9,431 nt of DNA from an uncultured Megasphaera sp. (GTDB taxonomy: Bacteria; Bacillota; Negativicutes; Veillonellales; Megasphaeraceae): contig CABQJB010000073.1 of assembly GCA_902464195.1 (NCBI GenBank), positions 1 through 9,431 on the forward strand. Direction: 5' to 3'. The notes beneath the pieces are model-generated. The model was not told where the DNA came from, made no database searches, and saw only the letters and a list, made by a program, of their open reading frames with translations. Shown in pieces: positions 7,389 through 9,431 of this stretch; position 1 is the stretch's first letter; each line of letters begins with the position of its first letter. The position numbers were made by a program, and so were the translations under genes.

Positions 7389-8624
7389 TTATCTATAAAG
7401 TGCCGCAGCGATGGCAGCGCCGACGGAGGCGCCGTTGCTGTTGGGGATGACGTGGATGCGCGTATTTTCGGTCGGAGCCATGCAGAAGACGCAGATGGCA
7501 TCTTCGATGAGCGACGGAACGCCTTTGATCTTTTCGACCAGGCTGCCTTCGATGGCGATGGACTGTTCCGTAAAGCCCTTATCCTCTGCCAAGTGACTGA
7601 GAAGGCCGAAGCTGGCCGCCCCGATGAGCTGGGCTGCCCGGGCAAAGACGGCCCGGACCAGGGCACAGAGGCCTTCTTGCTCTTCTTCGCTGACGGCGAA
7701 ACCGAGCAGTTCTTCTGCCGTCTGCTGGCCGGAAATGAGTTCGTTCATGTCGCGCGTCGTAAAATACGGGATGTCCCGTTTGAGGTATTCGCCAAAGACG
7801 ACGCGGCAGACTTCGCTCAAATAGCGGCCGCCGATCATCTTTTCAAAGGGATGGTCGCCAGGCAGCTGAGACGCTTCATCGACGAGGCGGTCCCAGACCG
7901 TAGCCGGGCCGCCGTCGAAGCCGGCCGCTTCCAGGTTGACGATCATCTGCAGGGCCGGTTCATAATAGCACATGTTAAAGCCCGTGCCACAGACGATGCC
8001 GATGCGCGACGGGTTGTGCTGATAGACCGAAGAAAGGAGGGTCGCCGTCGTATCGTTGAGCAGGGCCACCGGTTCGATGCGGTCCAGGCCGGCCCGGACG
8101 AGGGCCTCTTTCAGCAGGCCATTGATGGACTGGCCGGCCACGCCGGGAACGGCGATTTCCTTGGACCAGGCGATGAGGCTGGCATCCTTGGCCGACGTCT
8201 GGTCGACGGCAAAGGAAAAGGTAAAGCCCAATTTATAGTCGTGATTGCCGTCAGCCGCTTCCTTGACGATGGCGGCGATGAAGTCGAAGAGTTCGTCTGC
8301 CGTCTTCGACGAAGCCGTGTAGTCGTAGTCAGCGCATTTCAAGGGTTTGGCCACCTTGCTTTCTACGGCAAAGCCCTGTTCGCCCATAAGGCGGATGCGC
8401 GAAGCCCGGACGTTCGTGCCGCCGAAATCCAGGGCCAGGAAGGTCCCCGTTTCCCGTCCCGTCGGCAAGCCCAGATAGGTGCGCAGCGCCGAAAGAGAGC
8501 TCTCCTTCCCTTCCAGAGCGTCTTCGGCACTCTTCCGGAAGTGCTGTGCCAGTTCCCGCAGGTCCGCACCGGATAACTGCAATGCCTGTCTCATTTTTTC
8601 CCAATTTTTTATCGTATCTGCCAT
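7389..8624 (-). CDS. Hexokinase, eukaryotic-type (Hexokinase_1/Hexokinase_2 family)
   Basis: This 411-residue protein phosphorylates glucose (or another hexose) with ATP. It matches the eukaryotic-type hexokinase family rather than bacterial ROK or Glk kinases. Visible motifs: phosphate-1 loop LDFGGTN (65-71), LGFTFSFAVDQ (132-142, normally LGFTFSFP), catalytic Asp191 in LLNDT, phosphate-2 loop GTGFN (213-217), glucose-contact Glu232 in NLEAAGF, FEKMIGGRYLSE (260-271, Glu261), and the adenosine segment NSNGASVGAAIAAAL (395-409). It is shorter than yeast hexokinase but has all catalytic residues. The ATG at 8622-8624 is preceded by AGGAGG (8634-8639) nine bases upstream; a further in-frame ATG at 8657 has none. 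Upstream lie the paired operators (8732-8764) and promoter (8668-8696) that match those of the PTS operon, suggesting it handles the unphosphorylated glucose made by the GH13 enzyme. No clear intrinsic terminator follows it, so some read-through into the regulator gene is possible. Confidence 0.94.
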   Translation of the reverse strand: MADTIKNWEKMRQALQLSGADLRELAQHFRKSAEDALEGKESSLSALRTYLGLPTGRETGTFLALDFGGTNVRASRIRLMGEQGFAVESKVAKPLKCADYDYTASSKTADELFDFIAAIVKEAADGNHDYKLGFTFSFAVDQTSAKDASLIAWSKEIAVPGVAGQSINGLLKEALVRAGLDRIEPVALLNDTTATLLSSVYQHNPSRIGIVCGTGFNMCYYEPALQMIVNLEAAGFDGGPATVWDRLVDEASQLPGDHPFEKMIGGRYLSEVCRVVFGEYLKRDIPYFTTRDMNELISGQQTAEELLGFAVSEEEQEGLCALVRAVFARAAQLIGAASFGLLSHLAEDKGFTEQSIAIEGSLVEKIKGVPSLIEDAICVFCMAPTENTRIHVIPNSNGASVGAAIAAALYR

Positions 8625-8642
8625 GATAGTCGGCCTCCTGTC

Positions 8643-8656
8643 TGTACGCAAAAACA
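8643..8656. promoter_or_regulatory. Possible third, degenerate operator in the hexokinase leader
   Basis: TGTACGCAAAAACA has one perfect half (TGTAC) and one poor half (AAACA). Its centre is about 25 bp before the hexokinase start codon, matching the place of the degenerate site before the PTS gene. Its distance to the main operator pair is 7 bp shorter than in the PTS case, so it is less securely part of the same design. Confidence 0.22.
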
Positions 8657-8667
8657 TCTATATTCTC

Positions 8668-8696
8668 ATGATAATGAAAAAAGGCCATAAAGACAA
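8668..8696 (-). promoter_or_regulatory. Probable promoter of the hexokinase gene
   Basis: Read on the minus strand, TTGTCT (8691-8696, 4/6) and TATCAT (8668-8673, 5/6) are separated by 17 bp. The -35 falls in the loop of the leader hairpin at 8680-8712. The distance from -35 to the nearest paired operator is 35 bp, identical to that at the PTS promoter, which strengthens both calls. Transcription would begin near 8661. Confidence 0.55.
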
Positions 8697-8712
8697 CTCT
8701 TTTATGGCCTTT
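8677..8712 (-). terminator. Intrinsic terminator or attenuator overlapping the hexokinase promoter
   Basis: Arms 8680-8691 and 8701-8712 form a perfect 12-bp stem (AAAGGCCATAAA and its complement) with a 9-nt loop. On the minus strand the GGCC-containing stem is followed by a T6 run (8677-8682). No gene lies between it and the stronger terminator at 8777-8809, so it either insulates the promoter from read-through or is a leader attenuator for an unseen upstream start. Confidence 0.75.
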
Positions 8713-8731
8713 CGGTTCCGTAACACGACAA

Positions 8732-8764
8732 TGGACGGTAGTACAAAATATGGATATTGGTACA
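8732..8764. promoter_or_regulatory. Paired operators upstream of the hexokinase gene
   Basis: Two 14-bp sites, TGGACGGTAGTACA (8732-8745) and TGGATATTGGTACA (8751-8764), have the same right half GTACA and the same 19-bp spacing as the pair before the PTS operon, in the same orientation to their gene. The left arms are weaker (one and three mismatches against TGTAC), so binding may be weaker here. Over 36 bp the two regions share 22 identical bases, concentrated in the site arms. Confidence 0.6.
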
Positions 8765-8776
8765 GGCACTGCGCGC

Positions 8777-8809
8777 AAAAAAGAGGCTGTCGCGCGACAG
8801 CCTCTTTTT
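8777..8809. terminator. Strong bidirectional intrinsic terminator after the tRNA cluster
   Basis: A perfect palindrome centred at 8793.5 (GAGGCTGTC paired with GACAGCCTC around CGCG) has A-runs on its left and T-runs on its right, so it can stop transcription in both directions. It ends the minus-strand tRNA transcript and shields the hexokinase control region. Confidence 0.9.
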
Positions 8810-8839
8810 GAGTTTTAAGTTTGTAGTTTTTAGTGAATG
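8810..8839 (+). repeat. AT-rich intergenic repeat, copy 3 (inverted)
   Basis: The plus strand GAGTTTTAAGTTTGTAG onward matches the minus strand of copy 1 with three mismatches and one single-base gap over about 31 positions. It lies right next to the bidirectional terminator. Its AGTTTGTAGT (8818-8827) is the exact inverse of ACTACAAACT at 8882-8891, so this stretch can form a long imperfect hairpin. Confidence 0.55.
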
Positions 8840-8853
8840 TTTTTAAATTTTAA

Positions 8854-8882
8854 GCCATCTTCTACAAACTGCAAACTCCATA
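8854..8882 (-). repeat. AT-rich intergenic repeat, copy 2 (after the tRNA cluster)
   Basis: On the minus strand TATGGAGTTTGCAGTTTG then TAG and ATGGC matches copy 1 at 7311-7347, apart from a two-base change and an internal gap of a few bases. It lies between the tRNA-Val gene and the bidirectional terminator. Confidence 0.55.
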
Positions 8883-8899
8883 CTACAAACTAAAATTAA

Positions 8900-8943
8900 A
8901 AGGAACCGTGCACGAAGGTGAAGACCTTCATGTCCAGTTCCTT
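8900..8943 (-). other. Nested hairpin just downstream of tRNA-Val
   Basis: The outer arms AAGGAAC (8900-8906) and GTTCCTT (8937-8943) enclose a symmetric seven-base internal loop and an inner stem GAAGGT (8914-8919) / ACCTTC (8924-8929) with loop GAAG. On the minus strand the hairpin is followed by a broken T-rich tract, so it could be a weak terminator or a 3'-end processing signal for the tRNA transcript. The same bases hold an 11-codon open frame from the ATG at 8929-8931 to a TAA at 8896-8898, preceded by AAGGA; whether it is translated cannot be judged. Confidence 0.4.
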
Positions 8944-8953
8944 GAATAGAGTT

Positions 8954-9029
8954 TGGTGGGCGATAACAGGATCGAACTGCTGACATCCTGCTTGTAAGGC
9001 AGGCGCTCTCCCAGCTGAGCTAATCGCCC
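8954..9029 (-). tRNA. tRNA-Val (anticodon TAC)
   Basis: The 76-nt cloverleaf includes an encoded CCA (8954-8956). The acceptor arms GGGCGAT and ATCGCCC pair fully, the discriminator is A, and the anticodon TAC lies at 8994-8996. It is the last tRNA of the cluster in the direction of transcription. Confidence 0.97.
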
Positions 9030-9032
9030 AAG

Positions 9033-9108
9033 TGGTGACCCCTACGGGATTTGAACCCATGTTCTCGCCGTGAAAGGGCGATGTCTTAGACCGCTTGACC
9101 AAGGGGCC
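9033..9108 (-). tRNA. tRNA-Glu (anticodon TTC)
   Basis: The 76-nt cloverleaf has an encoded CCA (9033-9035). Acceptor GGCCCCT pairs with AGGGGTC with one G-T pair, and the anticodon TTC lies at 9072-9074. Three bases separate it from tRNA-Val. Confidence 0.97.
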
Positions 9109-9122
9109 ACGTATGTGGAATG

Positions 9123-9198
9123 TGGTGATCCACCCGAGATTCGAACTCGGGACACCCTGATTAAAAGTCAGGTGCTCTGCCAACTGAGCTAGTGGATC
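9123..9198 (-). tRNA. tRNA-Lys (anticodon TTT)
   Basis: The 76-nt cloverleaf has an encoded CCA (9123-9125). Acceptor arms GATCCAC and GTGGATC pair fully, and the anticodon TTT lies at 9163-9165 in the loop CTTTTAA. Confidence 0.97.
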
Positions 9199-9202
9199 AT
9201 AA

Positions 9203-9277
9203 TGGCAGGGGTAGTAGGATTCGAACCTACGGATGACGGAGTCAGAGTCCGTTGCCTTACCGCTTGGCGACACCCCT
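9203..9277 (-). tRNA. tRNA-Gln (anticodon CTG)
   Basis: The 75-nt cloverleaf has an encoded CCA (9203-9205). Acceptor AGGGGTG pairs with TACCCCT (one G-T), the discriminator is G, and the anticodon CTG lies at 9243-9245. It reads CAG, so a TTG isoacceptor for CAA should exist elsewhere; a dedicated CAG reader fits a GC-rich genome. Confidence 0.95.
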
Positions 9278-9280
9278 GTA

Positions 9281-9356
9281 TGGCTCCTCAAGTAGGACTC
9301 GAACCTACGACAAATCGGTTAACAGCCGATTGCTCTACCAACTGAGCTATTGAGGA
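9281..9356 (-). tRNA. tRNA-Asn (anticodon GTT)
   Basis: The 76-nt cloverleaf has an encoded CCA (9281-9283). Acceptor TCCTCAA pairs fully with TTGAGGA, the discriminator is G, and the anticodon GTT lies at 9321-9323. Confidence 0.97.
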
Positions 9357-9377
9357 ACAATAGCTTCCCGAAGGAAA

Positions 9378-9431
9378 TGGAGCGGAAAACGAGACTCGAA
9401 CTCGCGACCCCCACCTTGGCAAGGTGATGCT
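9378..9431 (-). tRNA. tRNA-Gly (anticodon GCC), cut by the window edge
   Basis: The 3' part of the tRNA is present, with CCA at 9378-9380, discriminator T, acceptor 3' strand TTTCCGC, the T arm and the anticodon GCC at 9418-9420. The D arm and 5' end lie beyond the window. It is the first tRNA of the visible cluster, which probably continues to the right. Confidence 0.93.

Noticed and set aside
8625..8657. Earlier ATG for the hexokinase
   Set aside because: No ribosome-binding site precedes it, while AGGAGG sits nine bases before the ATG at 8622-8624; the added residues have no family match.
8896..9291. Open reading frame running through the tRNA genes
   Set aside because: Almost all of it is translated tRNA sequence; only the last 11 codons lie outside and are discussed as a separate observation.

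Overview
The window comes from a diderm Firmicute of the class Negativicutes, most likely a Megasphaera-like member of the Veillonellaceae. The main clue is an outer-membrane porin with a signal peptide, one N-terminal SLH domain, a coiled coil and a C-terminal beta-barrel ending in Phe (OmpM type). This architecture is typical of Negativicutes, which have an outer membrane but otherwise Firmicute-type genes. The fairly GC-rich codon use and low-GC-type Shine-Dalgarno sites (AGGAGG) agree. The genus is an inference, not a database result.

Every gene is on the minus strand, so the window reads right to left. At the right end (8954-9431) is a tRNA cluster, in transcription order Gly(GCC, cut by the window edge), Asn(GTT), Gln(CTG), Lys(TTT), Glu(TTC), Val(TAC); each has an encoded CCA. 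Next come AT-rich intergenic repeats and a strong bidirectional terminator (8777-8809). Then follow a regulatory region and a eukaryotic-type hexokinase gene (7389-8624), an RpiR/GlvR-type regulator (6395-7183) with its own near-consensus promoter, and a four-gene set: a fused maltose/alpha-glucoside PTS transporter IICBA (4082-6244), a GH13 alpha-glucosidase (2405-4072), a Cof-type HAD phosphatase (1614-2393) and the SLH porin (187-1596). The spacing inside this set is tight (9 bp, a Shine-Dalgarno overlapping the previous stop codon, and 17 bp), so it is probably one operon. Positions 1-186 hold no gene that can be supported.

The genes fit together as an alpha-glucoside (maltose-like) uptake and degradation system. 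The porin admits the sugar through the outer membrane and the PTS protein phosphorylates it during import. The glucosidase, perhaps after dephosphorylation by the HAD protein, splits it. The hexokinase re-phosphorylates the glucose released. The RpiR protein probably senses a sugar phosphate and controls both the transporter operon and the hexokinase.

The most notable finding is a regulatory module found twice, before the PTS operon and before the hexokinase. Each copy has two 14-bp sites of form TGTAC-N4-GTACA (perfect to partly degenerate) whose centres are 19 bp apart, then a 12-bp-stem intrinsic-terminator hairpin, then an overlapping weak promoter with a 17-bp spacer. All these parts lie at exactly the same relative distances in both copies (constant shift 2372 bp), although most of the sequence between them differs. 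This points to a small RpiR regulon linking sugar transport to glucose kinase.
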